Source: Streptomyces shenzhenensis (lineage in GTDB: Bacteria; Actinomycetota; Actinomycetes; Streptomycetales; Streptomycetaceae). From it: 64,000 nt of DNA. Both the position numbers and the translations under genes were made by a program. The stretch is from the NCBI RefSeq assembly GCF_021462265.1, contig NZ_JAJONF010000053.1, positions 1 to 64,000 on the forward strand, written 5' to 3'. Below, one piece after another: positions 7,563 through 16,356 of the stretch (within the stretch, counting starts at the first letter, position 1; each line of letters opens with the position of its first letter). Below the pieces are notes generated by a model that was not told the origin of the DNA, did not search any database, and was given only the letters and a program-made list of their open reading frames with translations.

Positions 7563-8784
7563 ACGTGCTGTGCGTCTCCTGCGAAGGAGCCGAGTCGTCC
7601 CCCGACGACGCCAGCCACGCGCCGACACCGACCACCGCCGCGACCACGACCCCGGCCACCGCGAACGTCACCCTCCGCCGCCGCGCCGCCACGCGATGCC
7701 GCGCCGACCCCGGCCGCGGCGCCCCCGCCGCCCTCGGCACCCGTGCCGTGCCCCGGGCGCCGCCCGCCAGCTCGTCGGGGCCCGGCACCCGCATCGACGT
7801 GTGCGTGTCCCGGTTGGAGTCCGGCTTCGCGCCCGGCACCAGGGAGACGGCCCCCCGGCGCCGTACCCGCTGCTCCTCCGCGGCCGGAGCGGCGGCGGCC
7901 GGCTCCTCGGTCTCCTGCGGCGTCTCGGTCTCCGGCTCGTCGACGTCCAGCGGCGGCATCCCCGCCAGCGTCTGCAGCTGCTCCCGCAGCCGCGCGGCCA
8001 GCTCGGACGCCCGCAACCGGGACGCCGGCGCCTTCGCCAGGCACTGGACGAGCAGCTGCCAGAGCTCCTCGGGGATGCCGGGGAGCGGGACGACGGTCTC
8101 CGTGACATGGCGGCGCAGGACCGCGCCCGGGTGGCCGCCGCCGAACGGGGTGAAGCCCGCGAGAAGCTCGTAGAGAACCGTCGCCAGTGCGTAGATGTCC
8201 ACCGACGCGCGGGGCGGCAGGCCCTCGACGATCTCCGGGGCCAGGTAGTCCGGCGTACCGATGATCTTCGTGGCGCGGGTCCGCTTCGGGGAGTCGATGA
8301 GCTTCGCGACACCGAAGTCGGTCAGCAGCGCCGGGTGCGAGCCGCCCGGTCCCAGCGGACCCTGCATGTCGAGGAGGACGTTCTCCGGCTTCACGTCCCG
8401 GTGGACGATCCCGGCCGCGTGCGCCGCCGCCAGCCCGTCCGCGACGTCCGCGACGATGGCGACGGCGGCCTCGGGGGCGAGCCGCCGCTCCCGGTCCAGG
8501 CGGGTGCGCAGATCCGTGCCCCGGACCAGGTCCATGACGAGGGCGAGGTCGTTGCCGTCGACGACGAGGTCACGGACGGACACCACATGGGGGTGCTCAA
8601 GGCCCAGCAGTGCCGTGCGCTCCTGCACGAAGCGGCCCACCAGCTCCTCGTCGGACGCGAGATCCTCGCGCAGCAGCTTGATGGCGACGGGCCCCTCCGG
8701 CCCCTCGCCCAGCCACACCGTGCCGGCGCTGCCCCGCCCCAGGATCTGGTTCGCGGTGTACCGGCTGCCGATCTTCCGTGCCAA
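7552..8784 (-). CDS. pkaB: Ser/Thr protein kinase, PkaB-like
   Basis: Membrane-anchored Hanks-type kinase of 410 residues. The kinase domain (about 9-275) has the Gly-loop GRGSAGTV, Lys36 in VAIKLL, the catalytic HRD at 128-130 (VHRDVKPENVLL) and the DFG at 156-158. A 90-residue linker rich in Pro, Glu and Ala follows, then one TM helix (FAVAGVVVAAVVGVGAWL) near the C-terminus and a short Ser/Thr-rich tail outside the cell. There are no PASTA repeats, so the external signal, if any, is not muropeptide binding of the PknB kind. It lies directly downstream of the second kinase on the same strand. In S. coelicolor two adjacent kinases of this type are named PkaA and PkaB; the shorter one is taken as PkaB here. 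Confidence 0.9.
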   Translation of the reverse strand: MARKIGSRYTANQILGRGSAGTVWLGEGPEGPVAIKLLREDLASDEELVGRFVQERTALLGLEHPHVVSVRDLVVDGNDLALVMDLVRGTDLRTRLDRERRLAPEAAVAIVADVADGLAAAHAAGIVHRDVKPENVLLDMQGPLGPGGSHPALLTDFGVAKLIDSPKRTRATKIIGTPDYLAPEIVEGLPPRASVDIYALATVLYELLAGFTPFGGGHPGAVLRRHVTETVVPLPGIPEELWQLLVQCLAKAPASRLRASELAARLREQLQTLAGMPPLDVDEPETETPQETEEPAAAAPAAEEQRVRRRGAVSLVPGAKPDSNRDTHTSMRVPGPDELAGGARGTARVPRAAGAPRPGSARHRVAARRRRVTFAVAGVVVAAVVGVGAWLASSGDDSAPSQETHSTSTP

Positions 8785-8895
8785 GGCTGCTCCTACAGAC
8801 GCGTGTTGCCGACAAAACTACGCGCACGAAGAGCCAACCTTCACCAGGGAGGCGGAAATCACCCGTCAGATGTCGACAAATCCACAGACTGGCGG

Positions 8896-10638
8896 TCAGT
8901 TGCTGGAGCTGTTGCCCAGGTCGCCGATGAAGCTGCCGACCGACTTCGCCCAGTCGCTCAGCTGGTGCCAGTAGCCCCTGCCCTGGCCGACCCAGGTGTG
9001 CACCGGGGTCAGGTCCCAGATCAGCCAGCCCGCGACGAACAGGATGACGACCAGGAAGAGACAGCCCTTGAGGCAGCCGAGCCCGGGGATCCGCATCGGG
9101 TTGGCGCTGCGCTGCCGCGGCTCGCGCGGGGCCCGCTGCTGCGGCTCGGCGGGGGCGGGGGGCGCGTACCGCTGCTGGGGCTGCTGCGGCGGCGGGGCGT
9201 ACTGCTGCGGCCGCCCGCCGCCGTACCCCGCGGGCTGCTGCTGGCCGTACCCGGCGGGCGGCTGCCCGTACCCGCCCTGGCCACCCGGCCCGCCCTGGCC
9301 GCGCGGCTGCGGCCGGCGCACCGGCTGCTGCTGCGGGGCCTGGCGTGGCGGCTGCTGCTGCGGCCGGGCCACCTGCCGCTGCGGGCGGCGGCGCAGGGGG
9401 TCCTCACCCGGGTCGAAGTACTGGACCTGGGTCTGCTCGTTGCGGTCGCGGGCCGCGCGGAGCTGGCTCTGCCAGGGGTGCGGCTCCTCCGGCTGCTGCC
9501 CGCCGGACTGGCCCGGCTGCCCCTGGGGCATCGGCGGCATGACGGCCGTGGGGTCGGCGGCACCGGTGTTCGGCAGCACGGCCGTCGGGTCGGCGGCGCC
9601 GAACGGCCCCGGCCCGCCGGTGTGCGGGAGGACGCTGGTCGCGGCGTTCGGGTCGTACGCCCCCATCGGCGTGCCGGTGTTCGGCAGTACCTGGGTCGGG
9701 TCGGCCGCGCCCGGTACGGCGGTCGGCGCCGGGTCGGGTGCGAGCAGCGCGCCGACGCCCTCGGCCGCCGCGATCTGCGCGGAGTTCGCGTGCACGCCGA
9801 CGCCCTCGGCGACGACACGCAGGCCGCGCGCGAGGTTCTCGGCGCTGGGGCGGTCGTCGGGGTTCTTGCGCAGGCAGCGCTCTATGACCGTCCACAGCGG
9901 GTCGGGGACGGTCGAGGGGCGGCGGGGCTCGGCGCTGAGGTGCTGGTGGAGGACTTCCAGGGCGCTGCCGCCGGAGAACGGCGGATGGCCGGTGACCAGC
10001 TCGTACAGCAGGATGCCTGCGCCGTAGATGTCGACGGCGGAGGTCTGGGGGCGGCCCTCGGCGGACTCGGGAGCTATGTACGCGGGCGTGCCGACGAACT
10101 CATGGGTGCGGGTCAGGCCCGGGGAGTCGGCGAGGCGGGCGATGCCGAAGTCGGTCAGCATCGGGTGCATCTGGCCGTTGTACTGCGCGAGCAGCACGTT
10201 GGCGGGCTTCAGGTCGCGGTGCACCACGCCGTCGGCGTGGCTGGCGGCGAGCGCGTCGGCGACCTGGGCGGTGAGCAGCGCGGCGGCGACGGGCGTGAAG
10301 GGGCCGTTCTCGCGCAGGTAGCGGTGCAGGTCGGGGCCCTCGACGAGGTCCATGACCAGGGCGAGGAGATCGCCCTCCACGACGAGGTCCCGGACCCGGA
10401 CGATGTTCGGGTGGGTGAGCCGGAGCAGGACGGAGCGCTCCCGCAGAAAGCGCATCACGATGTCGGAGTCGTTCGCGAGCTCTTCCTTGAGGACCTTGAT
10501 CGCGACGGTCTCGCCGGGCTGGCCGGGCACGGCCGCCTCGGCGCCCGCGGTCTCCCGCTGGCGGGCACGCCAGACGGTACCGGTGGCGCCGCGTCCCAGC
10601 GGCTCCTCCAGGAGGTACTTGCTGCCTACCGGCCGCAC
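8896..10638 (-). CDS. pkaA: Ser/Thr protein kinase, PkaA-like
   Basis: A 580-residue Hanks-type kinase. The catalytic domain (about 7-285) shows GRGATGTV, Lys48 (VAIKVLKEE), HRD at 140-142 and DFG at 163-165, with ERP-like EFVGTPAYIAPE in the activation segment. Residues about 300-500 are a long Gln/Pro/Gly-rich linker with repeated AADPTAVLPNTG-type units, which could be phosphoacceptor sites. One TM helix (GCLFLVVILFVAGWLIWDL) and about 40 external residues complete it. The start is the GTG at 10638, which has GGAG 8 nt upstream; the open frame continues upstream but the kinase fold begins here. The two kinases are 111 bp apart and face away from the FHA-FtsK gene, whose phosphopeptide-binding FHA domain makes it a plausible partner or substrate (inference). 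Confidence 0.9.
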   Translation of the reverse strand: MRPVGSKYLLEEPLGRGATGTVWRARQRETAGAEAAVPGQPGETVAIKVLKEELANDSDIVMRFLRERSVLLRLTHPNIVRVRDLVVEGDLLALVMDLVEGPDLHRYLRENGPFTPVAAALLTAQVADALAASHADGVVHRDLKPANVLLAQYNGQMHPMLTDFGIARLADSPGLTRTHEFVGTPAYIAPESAEGRPQTSAVDIYGAGILLYELVTGHPPFSGGSALEVLHQHLSAEPRRPSTVPDPLWTVIERCLRKNPDDRPSAENLARGLRVVAEGVGVHANSAQIAAAEGVGALLAPDPAPTAVPGAADPTQVLPNTGTPMGAYDPNAATSVLPHTGGPGPFGAADPTAVLPNTGAADPTAVMPPMPQGQPGQSGGQQPEEPHPWQSQLRAARDRNEQTQVQYFDPGEDPLRRRPQRQVARPQQQPPRQAPQQQPVRRPQPRGQGGPGGQGGYGQPPAGYGQQQPAGYGGGRPQQYAPPPQQPQQRYAPPAPAEPQQRAPREPRQRSANPMRIPGLGCLKGCLFLVVILFVAGWLIWDLTPVHTWVGQGRGYWHQLSDWAKSVGSFIGDLGNSSSN

Positions 10639-11056
10639 GTCATGCGCTCCCTGCTGCTTGCTGAATGTCTCCGACCCGTGTGTCCGACCCACTCTAGTGC
10701 CGTGGCCCCTGGGACCGGGCTGTCGTCCGGCTGTGCTTTCCCCTCCCCGGTAGGGAGCCGATAAGCGTTCCCGACGTATCCCCATACGTTGGCGTTCCGG
10801 CCTGCGTTCGATGGAAAGACGCTTGCTTCGGTCCACTGGTTGCCAGGCTCGGACGTGACCGATCTCAAGTGATCGTCCGCGCGGTGTCGGGCAGGCACTT
10901 TTGGGGGCAGAGCTGACCAATCAAGATCACTTACCATCGGGGCGTGGGCGCGTTGTCAGTGGCAGGTGCGAGGATGCGTTTGACAGCAGAACTGGCCGAC
11001 GTGCTCGTGGCGGTGGGGGGAATTCCGCGCCCGCGCAGAAGGGACCGCTGACGGCG
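10639..11056. other. divergent promoter region of pkaA and the FHA-FtsK gene
   Basis: About 420 bp without a credible gene; the frames that cross it are extensions of the two flanking genes. It must contain both divergent promoters. Near 10765-10800 a stretch contains short imperfect repeats of CGTTCC/CGTA type, and 10910-10945 is comparatively AT-rich, but no consensus promoter can be assigned with confidence. Confidence 0.4.
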
Positions 11057-14000
11057 ATGCAGATCCGGCTGACCGTCGTAGACCCGCTGGGTCCTGCCGC
11101 GCAGCGGGGCCGGGCCGTGAGCCGCGACGTGCTGGTGACGGCACCCGCGGGCACGGACCTGGCCGCGGTGGCGTCGGGGCTGGCCTCGGCGGTCACCGGG
11201 GACGGCAGCCTGGGCGGCCGTGAGCAGAGCGGCGCCCCGGTCGTGCTGTACGCCGGGGCGGAGCGGCTGGACGCCCGCCGCCGCGTCCTCGGCGAGCCCC
11301 CGCTGGTCGACGGCGCGGTGCTGTCCCTGGGCGCCCCCGCGGCCCCCGAGCCGCACCCCGAGCTGGACGACGCCCCGACCCAGCTGCACGTGATCGCCGG
11401 CCCGGACGCGGGCGGGGTCCACCTCCTGCACGGCGGCCAGATCACCATCGGCCGCTCCGCCGAGGCCGACGTCCCGCTCGACGACCCGGACGTCTCCCGG
11501 CTGCACTGCGCGGTCACGGTCGCGGCCGACGGCCGGGTCTCGGTCGCCGACCTGCACTCCACCAACGGCACGTCGCTGGACGGCACCCGCGTCACCGACC
11601 GCCCGGTCCGCCTCACCCCGGGCTCGCTCCTGCGGATCGGGGAATCGGCCCTGCGGCTTACGCCGTCCGGGGGACCGGGGGCCCGGGTGGGCACGGCGCC
11701 CGACGGGGAGGGGTACGTGCGCGTCCTGACCGGGGACGAGGAGGCCGACGACGGTTCCGCCGGCCCGGGGGGCGGTACGGCAGGTCCGGCGGGCCGTACC
11801 CATCACGCCTACGGCACCGCGGGCTGGGGAGCCGCGGGCGGGGGATCCGGGGGCCAGGAGCACGGCCCGGTGGTGCCGGCGCAGGGGGAGGCACCGCGGA
11901 TCGAGAGCCGGGACGGCGGGCTGCCGATGGCCGGCCGCGGGGGCGGATCACCGCGGACCGAGCGGGAAAGCGGGCGGCCGACCGGGCACGCGGGCGGGTT
12001 CCCGTCGTCCGCCGGACAGGGGATCGAGTCGCCTCCGCCCCGGCGCGGGAACGAGAGCGGCCGCCGCGGATACCCGCCGGCCGGCGATCGCGGGACGCTG
12101 CCGGGCCCGCGCGGCGGTTCCGGCGCCGCACCCGCCTCCGCCGCGAACGGCGGTGCGGGTGACACGCATGCCGGCCGAGCCGGAGCGCTCGGCGGCCCGA
12201 GCTCCCCGGGAAGTCCCGGAAGCGCCGAAAGCTCCGCCACCAGCTCCCCGGCCCCGGCAACCGCGTTCCCCGCCCACACCGACGGCGGCGTCCACCCCGA
12301 CGGCGGCGCCCTCGCCGGCACCCCCACCGATGCCGCCGCCCCCTCCGGCAGGCGCAAAGGCACCCCCCTCCGCGGTACCGACGCCCCCGTCCTGCCCGGC
12401 GCCCGCAGGCGCGGCGGGCTCGGGGCCTGGGCGCGGCGGCTGGCCGGTGGGCGCGGTGAGCCCCCGTCGGCCGCCGACGACGAAGCCGCGGCGGCGGACG
12501 GCGGCATCGCGTCCGTCGGTGTGCCCGCCCACCCGGAGACCTGGCCCGATCCCGCCGCGCTGCTGCTGACGGCCCTCGGCCCCGGCCCCCGCCTCTGGGA
12601 GCGCGGCCCCGGCCACCCGGAGGCGCTCACCGTCCGGCTCGGCACGGCGGACCGCCCGGCGCCCGACGGCTCGGGCCTGCTCCCCGCCGTCCCGGTCACC
12701 GCCGATCTGCGCGAGGCCGGCGCCCTCGGCCTGGCAGGACCGCGCACCCGCCTGTCCGGCCTCGCCCGCGCGGTCCTGGCCCAGCTCGCCGCGCTGCACT
12801 CGCCCGACCTGCTGGAGATCGTGCTGATCAGCGCGGACCGGGCCCATTCCCTGGAGGAGCGCACGGCCGAGTGGTCCTGGCTCGGCTGGCTTCCGCACGT
12901 GCGCCCCGGGCACGGCCAGGACTGCCGCCTGCTGCTGGCCTACGACCGCGAACAGGCGGCGGCCCGCGTCGAGGAGCTGCTGCGGCGCACCGAGGAGCTG
13001 TCCGCTCCCCGCAGACCGGCCACCCCCGCCGGCCGTCCGGCACCGGCCCACGCACCCGCCCCGCCCCGTCCGGCGGCGCAGGCCTCGCCCGCGGATGCCG
13101 CCCACCGCCCCTCCTGGGCCCGTGACCTCGGCGCCGACGAGGACGGCAGGGGCGGCTTCCCGGGGCCGTACACGGTCGTCGTCGTGGACGGCGACCCCGG
13201 CGGCTCCGCGCTGCGCGACGCGGTGGCGCGGCTGGCCGTCGCCGGACCGCGGGCCGGAGTGCACGTGCTCTGCCTGGCGGAGACGGCCCCCGCCTCGTCC
13301 GCCTCCCCGGTCGACCGGACCTACGAGGAGGCGTGTGCGGTGACGCCGACGTTCCGGGAGTGCGGCGCGGTGGCCCTGCTCAGCGGAGACGTGGCGACGG
13401 CGCTGCACCTGATGCGGGTCTCGGCCGCGCACGGCGGTCACCCGGGCCCGGTCGGCCCCGGCACCCTGGCGGCGGTGGACGCGGTCTCCGCCGCCTGGGC
13501 CGAGCGGTTCGCGAGGGCGCTGTCCCCGCTGCGCCCAGGCGGCCCGGCCGCCGACCGGCACCCCCGGGTCGCCGCGCCGCTCCCCCAGTCCGCCCGGCTG
13601 CTGGACGAACTGGGACTGGCGAGGGCGACCCCGGCGTCGCTGATGGCCCGTTGGGCGGACGCCGCCGACGACACCGAGTCGCTGGGCGGCCGGGCGCGGG
13701 CGGTGCTCGGCGCCGGACCGCACGGCCCGCTCACCGCCGACCTGGTGTCCGAGGGACCGCATCTGCTGATCGAGGGCCCGCCCGGCAGTGGCCGTACGGA
13801 GCTGCTGCGGGCGATAGTCGCCTCGCTGGCCGCCGCCGAGCGCCCCGACCGGCTCGGGATCGTCCTGATCGACGGCCGCGACGGCGTCGGCACCGGTGCC
13901 GGGCACGGCGAGGGCCTGCGGATCTGCACGGACATACCGCATGTCACGACCCACCTCACCGCCAATGACCCGGTGCGGATGCGGGAGCTGGCGCAGTCAC

Positions 14001-14725
14001 TGAGCGCCGAGCTGAAGCGGCGGGCCGAGCTGCTGGGCCGCTCCGACTTCACCGACTGGCACGGCCGGCGGGAGGTCTCCGGCCGCATCGTCCCGCAGCG
14101 CGCCCGCCCGGCCGCCTCGGGCGCCGGCGACATAGAGGCCCCGCCGAGTTCGACACTCCGCCTGCGCCCGTCGGCCGGCGCCGCGGCCCGCGGACGGGCG
14201 GAGGTGCCGCCGCCGCTGCCCCGGCTCGTCGTCGTGGTCGACGACCTGGACGCCCTGGTCTCCCCCGCCCTCGGTTCACCGGGCCGCCCGGCCGCCGGTT
14301 CCGTGATGCGGGCGCTGGAGGCGGTGGCGAAGGAGGGCGAGCGGCTCGGCGTGCACCTGGTCGCGGCGGCCGGCACCGGCGGCCGTACCGCGGAGACGGA
14401 GCCGGCCCGGCAGGCCACCCTGCGCATCACCCTGGACACCCCGGCCGACGGCCCCGACGAACCGGCGCCCGGCCGCGGCCGTCTGACCACCCCGGACGGC
14501 CGGACCACGGGGTTCCAGACGGGCCGCGTCACGGGCCGCATCCCGCGCACGGCGACCCAGCGCCCCACCGTCGTCCCCCTCGACTGGCACCGCATGGGCG
14601 ACCCCCCGGCCCGCCGCCCGATCCGAGAGCTGGGCAACGGCCCGACCGACCTGGCCCTGCTGGCCAGCGCGGTGGAGCGGGCGGCGAAGGAGGTTTCGGC
14701 GGCGGAGGTGCCCTCGCTTCTGTGA
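11057..14725 (+). CDS. FHA-domain FtsK/SpoIIIE-type protein, EssC-like
   Basis: A 1222-residue protein with no obvious transmembrane helix. Residues 1-95 look like a small beta-grasp domain. An FHA phosphothreonine-binding domain follows at about 108-205 (ITIGRSAEADV, SRLHC, STNGTSLDG). Residues 210-490 are low-complexity and Pro/Gly/Ala-rich. Residues about 495-640 resemble the first ATPase domain of EssC/EccC proteins without a P-loop (GPRTRLSG near 557). A second ATPase-like domain has GPPGSGRT at 907-914, where the Walker A lysine is Arg913, and Walker B VVVVDD ending at Asp1062-Asp1063. FHA plus tandem FtsK domains is the plan of the type VII secretion motor EssC, but no WXG100 or other Ecc gene is nearby. 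Neighbouring kinases may phosphorylate its partners. Start: ATG at 11057 with a weak RBS. Confidence 0.8.
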   Translation: MQIRLTVVDPLGPAAQRGRAVSRDVLVTAPAGTDLAAVASGLASAVTGDGSLGGREQSGAPVVLYAGAERLDARRRVLGEPPLVDGAVLSLGAPAAPEPHPELDDAPTQLHVIAGPDAGGVHLLHGGQITIGRSAEADVPLDDPDVSRLHCAVTVAADGRVSVADLHSTNGTSLDGTRVTDRPVRLTPGSLLRIGESALRLTPSGGPGARVGTAPDGEGYVRVLTGDEEADDGSAGPGGGTAGPAGRTHHAYGTAGWGAAGGGSGGQEHGPVVPAQGEAPRIESRDGGLPMAGRGGGSPRTERESGRPTGHAGGFPSSAGQGIESPPPRRGNESGRRGYPPAGDRGTLPGPRGGSGAAPASAANGGAGDTHAGRAGALGGPSSPGSPGSAESSATSSPAPATAFPAHTDGGVHPDGGALAGTPTDAAAPSGRRKGTPLRGTDAPVLPGARRRGGLGAWARRLAGGRGEPPSAADDEAAAADGGIASVGVPAHPETWPDPAALLLTALGPGPRLWERGPGHPEALTVRLGTADRPAPDGSGLLPAVPVTADLREAGALGLAGPRTRLSGLARAVLAQLAALHSPDLLEIVLISADRAHSLEERTAEWSWLGWLPHVRPGHGQDCRLLLAYDREQAAARVEELLRRTEELSAPRRPATPAGRPAPAHAPAPPRPAAQASPADAAHRPSWARDLGADEDGRGGFPGPYTVVVVDGDPGGSALRDAVARLAVAGPRAGVHVLCLAETAPASSASPVDRTYEEACAVTPTFRECGAVALLSGDVATALHLMRVSAAHGGHPGPVGPGTLAAVDAVSAAWAERFARALSPLRPGGPAADRHPRVAAPLPQSARLLDELGLARATPASLMARWADAADDTESLGGRARAVLGAGPHGPLTADLVSEGPHLLIEGPPGSGRTELLRAIVASLAAAERPDRLGIVLIDGRDGVGTGAGHGEGLRICTDIPHVTTHLTANDPVRMRELAQSLSAELKRRAELLGRSDFTDWHGRREVSGRIVPQRARPAASGAGDIEAPPSSTLRLRPSAGAAARGRAEVPPPLPRLVVVVDDLDALVSPALGSPGRPAAGSVMRALEAVAKEGERLGVHLVAAAGTGGRTAETEPARQATLRITLDTPADGPDEPAPGRGRLTTPDGRTTGFQTGRVTGRIPRTATQRPTVVPLDWHRMGDPPARRPIRELGNGPTDLALLASAVERAAKEVSAAEVPSLL

Positions 14726-14743
14726 ACGAGGGCGGAACACCGG

Positions 14744-14816
14744 CCCGTCCGGCGTTCGAGGACGAGGCCGTTCAGGCCGAAGCGGGGGTCCGGGGGCCCC
14801 AGCCCCCGGTGGACAC
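14744..14816. repeat. Streptomyces-type interspersed intergenic repeat
   Basis: After the FtsK-like gene comes a stretch containing GTCCGGCGTTCGAGGACGAG, CCGTTCAGGCCGAAGCGGGG and a GGGGGCCCCAGCCCCC hairpin. From memory this string occurs with small variations in very many intergenic gaps of Streptomyces chromosomes, often just downstream of genes, where the hairpin may terminate transcription. Confidence 0.7.
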
Positions 14817-14966
14817 CCGCACCGACCCCGGTCACTGATCACGAGGCGATCACGATCCCCGGCACTCCCCCGTAGGCACCCTTGCCGCACAGGCGGCCCC
14901 CGCGTAGACCGGTTGCCCACGGGACAGAGTTCTGACGTTCAACGAGGAACGACGAACGGGGAAGTG

Positions 14967-16343
14967 ATGCGCGTCATGAGCAACACCAGCCGGACACACA
15001 GGGCCCTCGCCGCACTCGCCGCACTGCTCGCGGGATCCCTCGCACTCACCGCGTGCGGTGGCAACGACAAGAAGTCCGACGGCGACAACAGCACCGGCGC
15101 CACCGAGACCAGCACCCTCACCCTGCCGAAGCTGGACGGCACCACCCTCGAGGTGGCCGCCGTCTGGACCGGCCAGGAGCAGAAGAACTTCAAGCAGGTC
15201 CTCGCGGAGTTCGAGAAGCGCACCGGCGCGAAGGTCACCTTCGTGCCCGCCCAGGACCCGATCATCAACTTCCTCGGGTCGAAGATCGCGGGCGGTCAGC
15301 CGCCGGACATCGCGCTGCTGCCGCAGCCCGGCGCCATCAAGCAGGCCGTGCAGAAGGGCTGGGCCAAGCCGCTCGGCGCGGACGCGGTCACGGAAGTGCA
15401 GAAGAACTACTCGCAGGGCTGGCAGGACATCGGCAAGGTCGGCGGCAAGCAGTACGGCGTCTACTACAAGGCCGCCAACAAGTCGCTGGTCTGGTACAAC
15501 ACCAAGGTCTTCGAGAACGCGGGCGCCAAGGTGCCGGCGACCTGGCCGGACCTGCTGACGACGGCGCAGGCGGTGTACGACTCGGGGGTCACCCCGTTCT
15601 CGGTCGGCGGCGCCGACGGCTGGACGCTGACCGACTGGTTCGAGAACGTCTACCTCTCCCAGGCGGGCCCGGAGAAGTACGACCAGCTCGCCCAGCACAA
15701 GATCAAGTGGACCGACCCGTCGGTGAAGCAGGCGCTGACCACGCTCGCCCAGGTCTGGGGCAAGAAGGGGTACGTCGCGGGCAACGCGTCCGGCGCGCTG
15801 CAGACGGAGTTCCCGGCCTCGGTCACCCAGACCTTCACCGGCGGCGACCAGCCGAAGGCGGCGATGGTCTACGAGGGCGACTTCGTGCAGGTCAACATCG
15901 GTGAGACCAAGGCGAAGGTGGGCACGGACGCCAAGGTGTTCCCGTTCCCGGCGGTCGGCTCCACCGCCCCCGTGGTCTCCGGCGGTGACGCGGCCGTCAT
16001 CTTCAAGGACTCCAAGGGCGCCCAGGCGCTGGCGAAGTTCCTGGCCTCCCCGGACGCGGCGACGATCCAGGCGAAGCTCGGCGGCTACCTCTCGCCCAAC
16101 AAGAACGTGCCGAACTCGGCCTATCCGAACGAGGTGCAGCGCACGATCGCCAAGTCCCTGATCGCCTCCGGTGACGACTTCCGCTTCGACATGTCCGACC
16201 AGGCCCCGCAGGCGTTCGGCGGTACCCCGGGCAAGGGCGAGTGGAAGGACCTCCAGGACTTCCTGCAGAACCCGGCGGACGTGGCGGGCACGCAGGCGAA
16301 GCTGGAGAAGGACGCGGCGGCCGCCTACGGCAGCGGAAGCTGA
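14967..16343 (+). CDS. sugar ABC transporter substrate-binding lipoprotein
   Basis: A 458-residue extracellular solute-binding protein of family 1 (MalE/AglE type). A lipoprotein signal peptide with lipobox LTAC places the lipid-modified Cys at residue 30. The mature part has the family's hinge and ligand-lobe features, such as AVWTGQEQKNFKQVLAEFEKRTG, PPDIALLPQPG and VSGGDAAVIFKDSKGA. The start at ATG 14967 is chosen; ATG 14976 is equally possible and lies at a better distance from the GGGGAAG at 14958-14964. It is the first gene of a three-gene importer operon with the two permease genes. Family membership suggests an alpha-glucoside or another oligosaccharide, but the sugar cannot be read from the sequence. 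No LacI or other sugar regulator lies alongside. Confidence 0.88.
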   Translation: MRVMSNTSRTHRALAALAALLAGSLALTACGGNDKKSDGDNSTGATETSTLTLPKLDGTTLEVAAVWTGQEQKNFKQVLAEFEKRTGAKVTFVPAQDPIINFLGSKIAGGQPPDIALLPQPGAIKQAVQKGWAKPLGADAVTEVQKNYSQGWQDIGKVGGKQYGVYYKAANKSLVWYNTKVFENAGAKVPATWPDLLTTAQAVYDSGVTPFSVGGADGWTLTDWFENVYLSQAGPEKYDQLAQHKIKWTDPSVKQALTTLAQVWGKKGYVAGNASGALQTEFPASVTQTFTGGDQPKAAMVYEGDFVQVNIGETKAKVGTDAKVFPFPAVGSTAPVVSGGDAAVIFKDSKGAQALAKFLASPDAATIQAKLGGYLSPNKNVPNSAYPNEVQRTIAKSLIASGDDFRFDMSDQAPQAFGGTPGKGEWKDLQDFLQNPADVAGTQAKLEKDAAAAYGSGS

Positions 16344-16356
16344 CCGGGCCCCGGCG

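Noticed and set aside
5834..8173. 779-residue plus-strand frame
   Set aside because: Antisense to prfB and pkaB and passing through the GC-rich repeat array; no protein features.
11057..14725. Type VII secretion locus
   Set aside because: Only an EssC-like gene is present; there are no WXG100 substrates, EccB, EccD, EccE or MycP genes in the window, so it is not called a secretion system.
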